From Coptis chinensis (lineage: Eukaryota; Streptophyta; Magnoliopsida; Ranunculales; Ranunculaceae): a stretch of DNA of 64,000 nucleotides. A program made the translations under genes and the position numbers. The notes below the pieces were generated by a model. The model did no database searches and was not told where the DNA came from. It saw only the letters and a program-made list of their open reading frames with translations. The stretch spans positions 93,942,001-94,006,000 of the forward strand of contig CM027383.1 in assembly GCA_015680905.1 (NCBI GenBank), in the 5' to 3' direction. This document shows positions 43,666 through 56,433 of the stretch, piece after piece; the first letter of the stretch is position 1; the number at the start of each line of letters is the position of its first letter.

Positions 43666-45914
43666 GTTTATTCCTTTCACTGATATTTGTGATTAGAGAT
43701 ATTGAAGTCATTATACGACGCATAGCATCTGTAAGATTCAAAGTACCTGTTTGGCCTGTGTAATAAAAATTATCAAATTTCAAGAACTTTAATTAATCCT
43801 CAACCGAATATAGAATACAATTTTACCTTTATTTGAATGCAAATTGTGTTCTTTGGATGCCAACAAACGATTAAGTTTCTTTAAAGCCAACAAACGACTT
43901 CGATTAAGGCGAGCTATTTTAGCAGTTTGTTCCTTTGTAGATTCAACATTGACTGTTTGAGAATTATACCAAAAAAGGGTCAACTTTAGCCATTTCTTGT
44001 TGAAAGGATATTAGAATTGTTTTGTCATTATAAAATCAGTAAGTTCGTACTAGTACTATTGGTTAAATGATTGCTCTGTTGCTCATTTAATTCCTGTGTG
44101 TGTATCAATTCCTCTGTAATAAAGGCATAAAGAAAAATATAGATATCAGTTACTTACATCTACATAATATCTTAAAATCTAATGAGAGTAAAAAACGGTA
44201 TTTTTTTTATTTGGCAAGTTACATACCAGTGTGACTTTGATATTCCATTAGTTGTGGATGTTTTCTTCTATGCTCTTTTAGCACTTTTTCTCTATGGTTG
44301 ATGTTTGTACTTGCAGACATCATAATTCTTCTATGACGCATAAGATTAGAACCTTCAATATATTCGCATAAGGTTAGATCCTTCAATATATTATTTTGTT
44401 AGAATATTTATCAAGTATGTAAAATAAAAATTAACACTTCGTACCATTATTCTTTTTCAGTGCAAGAATACATCATCTATTGTACCGAGCAATTCTGGAG
44501 GTATATATTTTTTCCTCATCCATAAGGTCTACCTCAACAATTTTTCCCCTTTTTGGCTAAAGCCTAAATTCCTCTTATAGTTGCTGTATCAGCAACCTTT
44601 GATGATTTCTTAGCAATTGTGTAATCTCAAACTATAAAACAGTTTGTTTAACGTAAGATATTTGTGTCTAGAGCTTTTGCCAAGAGGAGACAACACTGAA
44701 GAGGATCTTGAGCTTATGAGCATGAGTCTTTGCAACCTCTGTCAAGAAAAAACAATTTGCTTAGAGCTTTTGTGGAGAGATTTTGTTTAGTATGAACTAA
44801 TGAGGAGAAGATGTATAAACACTCAGATATCTTTTCTTATGATATATTTTTTTTTGTGAAAGTATACGTATTCATTGGTTTATTCCATGTTTTTTTTTTT
44901 AATCACACCGAGAGTTTTTTTTTTAATGAAACTCTGCAAGGTTTTTGATAAGTTGTTTGTAAATTTAAGGCAATGACAGCTGTGGAAACAGCTCATAGTC
45001 AGTAGATTATGGCCGAGTGTTCACTGGGTGCTTAAGAAAAAGTGAAAGTTGTGCAAGATGAACGAACCGAGCAATCTGGGTGGAGTACCTTTGGTAGATC
45101 CCTTGCTATTCTTCAGTGATAAGTTTGGTTGTTGTATAATTGAGCATCATGAAAACAAACAACTCAGTACTTTGGAGTGATCTTGGTAGACTTAGTACGT
45201 ATCAAGTCATAGGGGAGGTTACAAATTGAAGGGTTTAGTAATTGCTTGAACATATAAGCTATGCATATTTTGTCATCAATGGGGAGTGTGGAAAATCTCT
45301 TCATTGGCTATTCTTCATTCTTTTGTTGCCATTAGAAATTTTGATTCGAGCTTTAAAAAAGTAGGGATTAAGTTTGAGCTAGGCTGCAGGGTCTGTGGTA
45401 AGGTAAATATGATGGGAGAGATTCAAAAAATCATTGTAGAGGTTTTGTAGTTATGCATATCTGAAATCCAGAAAGAAGGCTTTCACAGTTGACTTAGATT
45501 GTTGCTTATTTTTTCTTTCATGGCTTTAGTTTAATCATTAAAAGGATCAACCTAGAGTTGAATTTCTATGCAAGTAAGATAATGTTAATGTGAAGTAATA
45601 AAGTACTTTGAAAGTTTGCAAAGGGGGATACTTCATTCATTATTAATATGAACGATTGTACCATCATGGCACTGCTTCACCAACATAATATATAATAATA
45701 CAAAACGTACCAGTTTGTTTATTAAGAGCATAAAATGAATGGAGATTTTCATTTGTATTGAAAAGGTACATCATTCTGTTGTGCAAACACAATTTAGTTT
45801 ACCAATCAACTTCACTTCATTGACATCGTCATGCAGGTCCTTTTCACCTTCCTTTGGTAATGGTAAATGAATTTTCATAATTAAAACAAATGATTAAAGA
45901 ATTTCGATGCTCCA
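43481..45914. other. Probable 5' part of the Helitron, then unannotated DNA
   Basis: Minus-strand pieces at 43789-43983 (AKIARLNRSRLLALKKLNRL) and 44240-44345 (ending at a GTATG donor after MEYQSHT) are Lys/Arg/His-rich and could be early Helitron exons, but this is only positional. A run of about 29 T is near 43630-43658. Beyond 44700 no gene is supported. Confidence 0.35.
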
Positions 45915-46318
45915 CTTTTGCAGCTCCACCTATTTTTCCCATCATTCATGACAACCTCGATCTCAATGCCACCGACATTGGTAATGTAGGGATTGCATCA
46001 GTTACTGGTGCAGTCTTTGCGCGAATTGCCATGGGAACAACATGTGAGCTTTTTGGCCCCTGACTTGCATCTGCCTCAGTCATCCTCCTTACTTCACCTG
46101 CAGTGTACTTCACTGCACTACCAACTCTCCAATATTTTTCCTCCTTGTTCGTTTCTTTACAAGATTCTCACTCTCAACCTTTGTCTCCACTCAATTCTGG
46201 ATGAGCAGCATGTTCTCTGCTCCCGTTGTAGGGCTTACCAAAGGAGTTGCGGGTGGCTAGGGAAACCTTGGTGTTGGCGCCACCTAGCTCCTCTTCCAAA
46301 TCAAAGAATATCTTCATT
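45915..46318 (+). pseudogene. High-affinity nitrate transporter NRT2 fragment, broken
   Basis: The plus strand encodes TFAAPPIFPIIHDNLDLNAT, DIGNVGIASVTGAVFARIAM and CELFGP, then TGA where an Arg (CGA) is expected, then SVILLTSPAVYFTALPTLQY. After a frame change it continues FSLSTFVSTQFWMSSMFSAP, VVGLTKGVAGG, TAG where Trp is expected, GNLGVGAT, TAG where Gln is expected, and LLFQ. This covers roughly transmembrane helices 2-5 of NRT2, a proton-coupled nitrate importer of the MFS. Three in-frame stops and a frameshift make it a pseudogene. The run of 18 C near 46363-46380 lies just beyond the fragment. Confidence 0.9.
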
Positions 46319-46409
46319 AGTTAGTAAAAGGAAAGAGAAGAAGACCCTACGGACTCACTATGTCCCCCCCCCCCCCCCCCGCTCTTACAGTGAGATGTAG
46401 GGATAGCAG

Positions 46410-46522
46410 AAGATTGGTGTCACATTGATAACTAATAGAATCAATGACATTTGATACCTATATCATGCAAACATTTGGTGTCACATTGATAACTAATAGA
46501 GTCAATGACATTTGATACCATT
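46410..46522. repeat. Two copies of a ~60-bp unit
   Basis: TTGGTGTCACATTGATAACT followed by AATAGA and TCAATGACATTTGATACC occurs at about 46413 and again at about 46474. Confidence 0.85.
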
Positions 46523-48744
46523 CTATTCGAATTAGGTCAACAAAACTGAAACACAAATTCCCAAAACATAACAAAACCCATAAATGAAACAAAGTGTAAC
46601 ACAAAAACATATTCAAGAGCTAGTAAACTTGGTAACTACCTTAATTGGTACCCTTGAAATTTCAACACAAACCCATTACAAAATTCAGTATTATTTGGAT
46701 AAAAAAACAACAACAACTACTTGATGGCAAAGTCCTAATTGAGCCTCCTTTAAGATATATAAGGTACATATGTAATAAAACATCTAAAACGCCCCACATC
46801 ACATCTGAAATGCTTTTGTTTAAACATAGAGATAACTCTCCTTAGTACATGATAACAGTTTAGCACTATCCAAATGTGAATTGATACAAATATTTAATAG
46901 TAAACGCACATAAATCTCAATGCATTTGTAGTTGAGAAATTGTACTCAAGAAATCTATTTGATCAAGATGACTGAGAATATTACTCCAAAGACCATTAAG
47001 ACTGGGAACAATGTAGAAATATCTTGGTCACTTAGTCAGAGCAATTTGTAAAAAGCAATTCTTACATCACTCACCAAGGATAGTAACTTCAATGCAATAG
47101 AGATTGGTTAAAATCTAAAAGCATTATAGGTTTATATCGGGTACACGGTGATAACTTTCTAAGTGAAGATAATTACCTGTCTAAAGGCATAGAGTTGTCA
47201 AATACATTTGAGGAGAGCTTTCTCTATAAAAGACTGTTCTTTTGACTCCCATAACTGGCTGCACAAATGAAACATTTATAAGCTATGGCTTTGTTAAATT
47301 AGATTGCAAACTAACTAAAATCATTAGACCTCGAGTGGAGTTTACCTTTGCAAAGAGAAAATATTGTGCGGATCCTCTCGCCTTCTCGAGCAATTGGTTG
47401 ATGATGGACGTGAATTAGCAAAATAATCCATGTCTTAGCTTGAGTACACATCCTTTAACTTATGTCAAGCCAGTTCAAAGCATAAAAATAGATCAACACA
47501 TGAATCTAAGTTAATCCCCTACTTGATCTTAATTCTAAAAAGTTGTCTAACCAAAATCAAAGCAACACACTACAAAATTTTATCAAACTTCATAACAATC
47601 ACATAAAATTTCAAAGGATTTCCACCTTCACTGCACATGTACAAAATACTGAAATCTATTAAAATATAACCTAAACCATATAAAGCTACTATATCCAATG
47701 TTCTAATCTAATTATCCTAGTCAAAGCCACTTTAAACAAAATATCAAATCATCAAATCTTTACATACGGTATGTGAACCTTTTCATATTCTATTGTTTCG
47801 ATATGTTCCACCAAAGTATAGTCATATCACATTATAGAATTTGATATTAGATAATCTGATTGGTTGGAAAGTGCACTGTGGATTGCTACTAAAAAAGAAA
47901 AACAGATGCTCACGACAGAAAATACATTGTTTCGCTGTACTTACATTTCTCATAAGTAGGGAAGCTTCCATATGATGCCTTAGAGTACTATGATGAAGAA
48001 GGCAATGATTCTCTATTACGCAGTTTTTCTTAACTTTGAACCTCATTCACTCGCTCTATCCCTCTTTGGCTAAAGCATAAACTCCTCTTATAGCTGATGC
48101 TTACCTCTAAAGGACCGGAATCACCCACCATCCCTGTTGGCTGAACTCAAGACAAATATCGATCTTATTCATTGCAAGCTGATAATGATTTAGAAATTGT
48201 CTTCTTGGACAGCACTTGCTGGACTATATCACCAACCTTTGCGGATTTGGACTTTTTCTGTGTTAGATAGACATATGTTGTAGTAGCCACCATTGTACTT
48301 TGGCTGACGGATCAGTTACAACATTAACCTCTCCTTGTAGTATTAACAATGGTAGAGATACATGTATCATATACTCTTATTAACATTATTAACCCACAAC
48401 ATCAATCAAAATTGAAACTGATAATTGAAAAATAGAGTTCATCTTTTAATAATACCAAACTACAACAAAAAAAATACTTGGCCTGATATTTCTCTCCCTC
48501 TAAAAAGGTGGAAGAAGACAATGGGTCTCTACGCAAGAGGGTATTCCAAAATCTTAAAATTTCCTTTCATAAGACCAATAACAACTCACAACTCCACTCT
48601 GAGATGGCAGAATAGAGAAACTTTTGCTGAGTTTCTGTCTTTCTACCTATCAAATGACAAAGAAGATCACTGTAGTCTATATGTAAGCTACCTTTTTCCG
48701 TTACATAGAAGTATGGTACTTTATTAATCTCCTCATTTTCTTTC
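46523..48744. other. No recognised gene
   Basis: AT-rich. The minus strand around 48170-48290 has a Lys/Ser/Val-rich frame (KKSKSAKVGDIVQQVLSKK) that I cannot place. TTGGCTAAAGC-AA-CTCCTCTTATAG-like text at about 48065 resembles a string near 44552, so the two regions may share a decayed element. Confidence 0.35.
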
Positions 48745-49340
48745 TCAACCATATTTGTACTTAATATAGAATCGAGCATTTGGCCAAAACCTTACCTCGA
48801 CAGTCGGCACGGAGCCAAATACTATACATTCCATGCAAGGACATCTGTTGGATTTCATCTCATTTTCTGCAAAAAAGGAAGACACACATATCATTAGGGA
48901 GCATAGAAAAAGTAAGGCACATTTAAGTGCTTTCATCATATTTATACAAATCATTCAAATCTTTCAAACGGTCCACCTGCTTGAGTTTCACCAAAATCTT
49001 CAATCACAGGGTCAATGTCAGCATTAATGATGCCTTCCACTCCCGTTTTTGTGGTAGAAATTTGAGAAGTAATCAAGCTAAAGATATTACTCTCTGCAGG
49101 AAAAGACAATCTCAAATGAGATTCTAGCGGCTCAAATTTGCAAATGAGTGCCAAACCAAGTCTTACTCTATTTTCATATTGTACAAACGGGAACTCAAGA
49201 ATATGATTGAATATGACTTTTGGGAATCGAGTGAGGAATACATGCAACATGTCAACAAATAACTGCTCTATGTGATCATACAACTCTTTACTTGATGCAT
49301 ATGATCGGCGGTGATGGGGGAAGGGCAACCCATAGTTAAT
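48745..49340 (-). CDS. Unidentified protein, probable internal exon(s)
   Basis: A minus-strand frame (48951-49328) encodes LPFPHHRRSYASSKELYDHI, FVDMLHVFLTRFPKVIFNHI, EFPFVQYENRVRLGLAL and NADIDPVIEDFGETQAGGPF with composition typical of a folded protein and no low-complexity bias. The first codon of the open frame is TTG, not ATG, so it is probably an exon with an upstream partner. A second frame (about 48785-48870) reads NEMKSNRCPCMECIVFGSVP and TVE, bounded by a GCAG acceptor and a GTAAGG donor; CPCMEC could bind a metal. I do not recognise the protein. It may be a real gene or another captured fragment. Confidence 0.42.
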
Positions 49341-49489
49341 TCAAAATTATTAGTGTTAATAAGAAGACTAAAGAACAATTAATAAGAACACTAACACAAA
49401 CCCTCATTTGAATATTGTCAAAACATAATGAGTAAGCTCATGAATAGCTCATCATTTGAACAACTTTGCAAATCCTAAAATCTCCTCAT

Positions 49490-49668
49490 TTGAAACACGG
49501 GCTCCTTTCTTGACCTACATAAACATAATGTGTGCTTATATGTGAGATCATCATCAATGAATAGCTCATCATTTGAAACACGTGCTCCTTTCCTAACCTA
49601 CATAAAACATAGGCCTCGACCCCAACCAATGTGTGCTTATATGTGAGATCATCATCAATGAATAGATT
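49490..49668. repeat. Two tandem copies of an ~83-105-bp unit
   Basis: GAAACACGxGCTCCTTTC, then ACCTACATAAA, then AATGTGTGCTTATATGTGAG and ATCATCATCAATGAATAG, starts at 49492 and again at 49575; the second copy carries about 22 extra bases. Confidence 0.85.
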
Positions 49669-49699
49669 AATCAACCCAATAACTTTAATAACCATGCCT

Positions 49700-50608
49700 T
49701 AATGAAATCAAAATACAATGAAATTATTACTTTGCTTAAAAAGTCATCCGGATCTTGATATTTTTATTCACATCCAAGCCAAGTCAAAACTGACACAAAA
49801 TATTGCATCTTTTTTTGTGTGTGGAGGGCTTGAAGGGATGACCTTAGTTTAATTTTGGAAGAAGAATTAATTTGTTTGAGATGGTTTGAAAACCAAAACT
49901 ATTATGATGATTTTTTTTGATAATATAATTATTTGTTACGAGTTTTAAAATGGGTGTTTTTACAAATTATAAATCCATAATTTTAATTTGTCTTAATGTA
50001 TTTTCAATTTTAAAATGTAGAGTGGAAAGAAGAGTTTTGGTTTTTCTATTTTGAGTTTGTAGATTATTACCTTTGACATTTTGTAATATAAATGAGTTTT
50101 AAACCAATTGAAAAAAAGAAAATATCTGCAAAAAAGGGGCTTTAGGGTAGGGAGTAAAGTAGATTTTAGACTTTTTTTTGAAGGGCTTTAATTATTTAGG
50201 GTTGTAAAAATCATGTGTCACCCCTAGTCTTTTGTACAATTTTTAAAAAGAAAAAGGGTTTTATCTATTTTGACGGGGTCAAAAAAAGAGAGCATTCTTT
50301 TTATCTCAAAATTACTCAGTACTCATAGTCTTTTTGATATGTGGGAGGAATAAAATCGGTCTTTGATATGTGAGGGAGGGGTAAAACCGTCCATTTATAC
50401 AATGAAATTCGGATGCATCTCTCTTGATTTATCACATCCAGTATTCCAATTAACTAGTTCCAATCTAACAGCCATCTGAATACAAATTCCATTTGTTAGA
50501 CTCAATTGTGATTTGACGCAAGTTTAAGTAATAGAAGTGGTGGTTAGCGAAAAAAAAAAAAAAAAAAAAAAAAGCCTTCTGAAAACAAATTCCATTTTAA
50601 TCTAACAA
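49700..50608. other. Intergenic DNA upstream of the sororin gene
   Basis: AT-rich, with a run of about 24 A near 50550-50573. No coding frame. The proximal promoter is listed separately. Confidence 0.4.
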
Positions 50609-50610
50609 AT

Positions 50611-50699
50611 TTTCCCGCCAATTTAACAAAAATCCTTCTAGAAGATAAAACCAACCAATTACACTTCTCCAACAAGCTTTATCATTTTATATATATAAA
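50611..50699 (+). promoter_or_regulatory. Sororin promoter: E2F-type site and TATA box
   Basis: TTTCCCGCC at 50611-50619 matches the plant E2F consensus TTTCCCGC. TTTATATATATAAAC at about 50686-50699 is a good TATA box. The ATG is at 50737, so the untranslated leader would be very short if this TATA box is used. An E2F site fits S-phase expression of a cohesion gene, but the link is inferred. Confidence 0.55.
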
Positions 50700-50736
50700 C
50701 GAGCTCACTCAAAAATAATTGAAAAGAAAAAATCTG

Positions 50737-53700
50737 ATGGAGTTAAACAGAAGAAGAAAACCCTTATCAAATATTACAAACATTCTCCCCGTTTCTACTT
50801 TGATTAAACCCAAATCAAACGATACTAATACTACAAGTATCGGTTCTAACAAAACCGAAAACCCTAGAACCCGGTCTCATACACTTTCATCTCTTCACCG
50901 ACTGAAATCTGTTGATATTTTCGGTATGTTTCGACATTTCATGAGTTTAATTGTTCTGTTTTTAGAGTAGATATTATTGATTTGTTTGAATTTTATGTTG
51001 TAGTTGATGGTGCCTGTGATAAAGGGACCAAGAATACTCGGTATGTCAAATCAAATCATAAGTTTGCAGAGAGAAATGGAACTTATTATATTTAATTTTT
51101 ATCTGTCCCTATATAATAACATTGTAACATCTATGTCTATCAGTGGCATTACCCTGAAAGTAGTTTTCCTTTCCCTTCTCTTTTTGTTGATAAATAAGTA
51201 GTGTAATTCGACCTGATCACTTTTTTATTCTGTAAATGTTCCCGCAACCACTTCTTATTGTTAATGACCATGGAACGTCCCTTAATTTGACAAACATGCT
51301 TTCCATTTTAATGTAGGCAGTTGTAAGAGCTGGAACCTTTATATTTGCATCACACTATAGGCTATATGCAAATTATCAGCTTTTCAGGTCATGTTAACAT
51401 TACTCGGTTTGTTCCTTGTCTTGTAATAGGTTTGAATTGGACAAAGAGCATCCTGATAGGAATAAACTACACAAAGAACAGATTGGTGTTTCTCTGTCCA
51501 AAAGCTCGATAGTTCCTCGTCAGGAAAGCACCAGATCCAAGAATTCTGAGAACTCAAGGTCTCAATCTCAAGCGTGTACTCCTGAGCGACTGAAATCTCC
51601 CGCTGATTTTGGTAATTTAACACCATTTCTTGTATATGAAGAAATTGTATTATATCTTCACATAATATGGGAATCTATCTAGAGTAATGGTCTTTGTGGG
51701 ATCAGCTTTTGTTCCTTGAAGATTAGAGTGGCTATGGAATGCTCTTATATTTATTTTTTAGGAGTTCTCTGGTAGTTGAGTTTAAAGCCTTAAATTTGAA
51801 CTGCTGCTAAAGTCTGGGCTTAGACACATTCTCAAATTCTTATTAGCTATGTTGAATTTAATTTTATGGTGATGAACATTTATATTAGACACTAGATTCT
51901 GCTAACGAGTATTTTGATAAATGGTAGTTCTTTGTGTTCTGATGTGTGGAGTTATTTGTGGATATTGTAGATGATGTCGATTTTGACGGTTCCAAGACGA
52001 AAACAGTTTACAGTCGAAGACAAGGTCTAACAAAAGTAGAAAATAAAGGGAAAGTGGTTGCAGCTACACCACTAAGTTGTCCACCACCCAAAAGAACAAA
52101 GACTTTATGGTATGCTAAATGATTCTCTTTTTCTTGGTTAGTCTCTATGTTACATGGACATGCCGTATTTTTAAAATAATCTGTGTTGGATACGTGTCTA
52201 TGTGTCAGTGTCGGACACGACACACACATATTGTACATGATATACTTAATTTTTGGTATTTTTCCGTGTCGGACACTTCGTATCCGTGTCGGATGCGGAT
52301 ACACGTATCCGTGTCAATGTAACTTAGGTTAGTCTGATATTCTTGATTGATTATCCATTGTAGATAGCAATATATTGTTTTTGCTTACCATTTGAAAAGA
52401 TAAAATGATTTAGTCCATGATGGAGGATGAAAGTTGCCTCTCTTGTTTATTTTCTGATCAATATATCCTTCAGCCATTGTGTTTGTGACTGTCTATGTGT
52501 GCATGTCTGCTCAATTATCAAAAAAGGGAAGTTTGTGTTTTTTTTCCTTGTAATTATTGTATGACACTATGATTTTAACTTTTATTTTGCAATTTTATTC
52601 TTCCTGATATTGTTGCAAATTGTGGATGTTGAGGATCCAGTCTAGTGTTCCAACTGCCCTGCTTTCAGTTCTCCTTGTAGGAATATTTACTCTGGTCTCC
52701 ATGAAAAACTCATTCTAGTTCTGCACAGAGCTCATGGTGATTCTCCCCAACTAGAGCATACCAATCACCACCTCGGCCTACATATTTCTTTTTTAATGAA
52801 ATTCACCTTTACAGAGCAAAATTAAAATAAAAATAAAAAACGAAAACAGTAACAAGGAAACTGGAAAACATGATGCTTGATTAACTATAAAAAGGGCTTG
52901 AGCTTTATGATTGTTTTAATATTTTGCCTAGGGATAATGTTCTGGTTAGAGGTGCTGAGGTGGGATCGCTAAATTTTGGTACAGCCATACAGCTGTTAAT
53001 GCTATAAGTTTGTTCTTATTCTTTCTATTTCTACCATTAGTGTTTGTGATACTTTACTTTACTATGTCTTTAGGAAATAATGAGAAATTATAACATAATT
53101 GCCTCCTGCAATATTGATTCTTACACTACACTTCTCATTTTGACTCTATGGGGATTTTATGATTCTTGCCTTCAAATAGGGATGATTCGGAGAAAGAACA
53201 AGGTGGTGTTTGTTCGTCTAAGACCTGCATCGTTCGTAATCCAAAGGGCAAAAAGGTATGTAATAGTTATCATCATATACATGTTCTTTGCTGGCAGCCG
53301 TTTTAGGTTTGAAACTGGGTTTAGACTCTGGAATTATCATTGAGCAAGCCAGTTAAAGTTATGCTGTTGAAAATTCTTGCTAAGATGTCACGTGGTGCTT
53401 ATCTTTTACCTAATGATCATGCATATATGTACGATATATCATTTTGGAGCTTTTGGGGATATACAAGATTACAGACACCTGATCTGCAGTTGAAAAATGC
53501 CTTAAAACCTAAAGACTTTCACATTTTTTAACCTCAGAATATGGCTATGCTATTTCTTCTCATATTGAGCTGTTTCCGTTTCCTGTGATGTGATTCCTCT
53601 GAGTATTGTTTGAACTGTGTAGCTCGAGCAATGTCTTTCCCCAACCCCTCAGCTTAAACTTCTGTGGTTGCAGGATACGTATTTGTGACCATTGAAACCC

Positions 53701-54172
53701 ACTTAACATAATGCATATGCCTTAACAATAGGTTTCCTTTCAATTTGGTCTTACTCTCGATCTATACTTGAGAGAGTGAGTGTGTTCCTTTACAAATTTA
53801 CCTAGCAGTGTTCGCCCTTGTAGAAATGTCCAAAGAGAGTGCTTGCTAGTTTACGTATTCTTCACTGTCAGATTTTCTATTTCCTTTCTCGTTGGGTTTT
53901 ATCTACACAACGTTCTCTACTTTGGTCGAGTCTAATTTAATCAATGATGTTGCCACTCTGTCATATTCTCTTCTTATTGTTGTTTGACTTTTGATTCTCG
54001 TGACTTTTGGTCTGTTATTGACACACTTAATACTTGTCGTCCATCACAGAGGCGTTTCTCAATGCCTGAAGTGTCTCAAGATTTTATCAACCAGCAAAAC
54101 GCATACTTTGCAGAGATTGATGATTTTGAGCTATCAACGGAAGAAGTTGCCTCAGAGAGTGAGTTGGAGTAA
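50737..54172 (+). CDS. Sororin-like cohesion protector
   Basis: Six exons, all with GT-AG borders and consistent phase: 50737-50923, 51004-51040, 51430-51611, 51971-52109, 53180-53255, 54050-54172; 744 bases, 247 residues. It begins MELNRRRKPLSNITN and ends with RRFSMPEVSQDF, FINQQNAYFAEIDDFEL and STEEVASESELE. The basic start with KPLSN and the C-terminal FxxQQxxYFAEIDxFEL block are what I recall of plant sororin, which shields cohesin from WAPL so that sister chromatids stay joined until division. The middle is disordered, Ser/Lys-rich, with SP/TP sites (ACTPERLKSPADF). RLKSVDIF (residues 55-62) and RLKSPADF (128-135) repeat, as do KEQIGVSLSKSSIVPR (90-105) and KEQGGVCSSKTCIVR (187-201). 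No disabling change was seen. Confidence 0.72.
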
Positions 54173-54199
54173 CTGGGGAAATGGATGCAAATTTTCGAT

Positions 54200-55004
54200 A
54201 ATGTGATTATTACTGGGTCACACTAACGATCACTTCCTGTATAGATAGTGACACTAACTTTCAAGTAACTGGAAATTTTGGCTACGGCATGGTTACTTGG
54301 TGCATACGGGATGTCAATATGGTCATATCGCTACTTCTTGTGTACTTGATTTACACAAATCTGTTGTAATTGCTTAGGAGTGAACATGAAAAAGAAAAAA
54401 GGGACACCGTTCGAAAAAACACGTCAAACTTCCTCAACCAGTGATGAAGAATATGTCATCTATAATTTTACTTTCGCAACCTTCAGTTATTGGTTTGAGT
54501 ATATGAGAAATATTTCCTTGAACATCTTCGTAAATAATTAAGTAAAGAGTACCATCATGAGCCATGGCATGTTAATGCTGCAATTTGTGGTGCTAATTCA
54601 TTTTTGGGTGAAAAATATCTAAACTCGAGCAGTGCAACTCCCCAAATACAAGTATCTCCATGTTGGTACAGAACGAATGGACATTTTCACTTCACTAAGC
54701 GTATTTTCTCGTTTGTACACAAACCAGTGACATTTGTCCAAAGCTGAACATGGCATTAAGATGTCTCCGAAACAACATTAATGGGAACGACAAGCTCTAC
54801 AAATCTCTTACAATTTCTTCCTGAATTACTTGTTAACTCTGTTAAAGTAAGCAAATTATCAGCCCAATTCCTGCAATTTCTTGTTTGAAATACACTTTCA
54901 GCATCCTAAATCCTCGGAAATACACTTCCGGCACTTCATATGCACCATCACATTGTGCCAAGTGCTCTTGTTGGGTGGGTCTATTGAACCGTATGGGTAT
55001 AGTT
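54200..55004. other. 3' flank of the sororin gene
   Basis: Probable 3' UTR followed by AT-rich DNA; no supported gene. Confidence 0.4.
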
Positions 55005-55425
55005 GGGGAACTGGTAGTCCGATATGTCAACTACGTATATCAGAATCAAAGTTCTGATACATCAGACTTGCCTTTGTCAGATAGGTAGATGTTAGGATCA
55101 GAGCAACACAGAACTAATTTAGTAACAGGGAACCAATTCTGCGAGTCGTAACTAACATTGTGTTAAGGAGGAACATCTGCATAATTGACTCTGGTATAGT
55201 TGGTGTCTTGGGGAACTGGTAGTCCGATATGTCAACTACGTATATCAGAATCAAAATTCTGATACATCAGACTTGCCTTTGTCAGATAGGTAGATGTTAG
55301 GATCACAGCAACACAGAACTAATTTAGTAACAGGGAACCAATTCTGCGAGTCGAAACTAACATTGTGTTAAGGAGGAACATCTGCAGTGTTAAGGAGGAA
55401 CATCTGCATAACTGAATCTGGGATT
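55005..55425. repeat. Tandem duplication, 205-bp period
   Basis: GGGGAACTGGTAGTCCGATA starts at 55005 and at 55210, and the following about 190 bases are nearly identical (including CGTATATCAGAATCAAA and CAGGGAACCAATTCTGCGAG). The end of copy 2 has a further short doubling of TGTTAAGGAGGAACATCTGC. Confidence 0.9.
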
Positions 55426-56299
55426 GTTGATTCACCGCATGATAACGGAGCAATTTACAATATATACTACGAGGCAAGTTAATGGTATGTCATTCTTTCT
55501 CCATTTTAGTGTTCATTCTCCACAGTAATACTCACAAGTTGCAGTTCACATACATTACCTGCAAAAAAAAAATCCAAAAAAATTGCAATAAGAATTGGAA
55601 TAGTAATTAATAATTATGCAAATAGGTATTTTCAGCAATCAATGGCAGGACATGCAAACAGTTGATAATAATATCGAGATTTCATATCTTCAGTTCTTCA
55701 CTGAATGTGTAAGAAATCCAAGATAGAAAGTTCGGTACCCTTTCAGTATATTTTTAGCATAGCTAACGTTTATAGAATTGCAAATGGGAAATAATAAAGC
55801 ATCCAGGAATAACTAGAAAAAGTGAAGACACAGGAATAGAGGGCATTGACCTTAAAAACCTGTTCAATACTTTGTAACATTCTCCCAATGTTATATCAAA
55901 CAATAACATTAAATTGCTATTACTAACAATACGAGTCAAAAGAGATAAAATGTACCAACACAAAAAACAAGAACAGAGGATATCAAGTCGAACATCCATT
56001 ACCAAGAGATTTTATCAGCATAAGCTGCATATTAGTATGTTCATGAAAGGTCATCCATAAACGGCCTTCGCCAATCCAAAGGGTAACAGAAGATGAACAA
56101 AAAGTAAGACAATATTTTATGGCCACCAAACGAGTAAGATGACGAGTAATGATACACCACAGAATGCATTTTTCAGAATGATCTCATTTCTCCTAAAATT
56201 TTCATCAAAATATGGCCAAAATACTAATGACACCAAGCACACCTAACATTTACAAATTCTTTCGAAGGGAAAGGTTTCAATTTTCATCACAACAATGTT
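55426..56299. other. No recognised gene
   Basis: AT-rich, short frames only. Confidence 0.4.
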
Positions 56300-56433
56300 C
56301 TTTTTTGATAGTTAACATGTTATTCCCAATCCCTTGAACTCCCTTTTTTCTCCTGACAAAGGTGGGAATCGAACCCAAGATCTTCGGTCCAACCTCCCTA
56401 GTCTTGACCAGTAAACCACTGGACACCTTCAAC
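56300..56433 (-). mobile_element. tRNA-derived SINE-like element
   Basis: On the minus strand the sequence has an A-box-like CCAGTGGTTTACTGGTC and, about 30 bases on, the RNA polymerase III B-box GGGTTCGATTCCC, followed by a non-tRNA body and an A-rich end near GTTAACTATCAAAAAAG. This arrangement is typical of plant tRNA-derived SINEs. It is not a tRNA gene: no acceptor stem pairing is seen. No target duplication was fixed. Confidence 0.55.

Noticed and set aside
56340..56410. tRNA gene suggested by A- and B-box-like strings
   Set aside because: No cloverleaf or acceptor stem; better explained as a tRNA-derived SINE.
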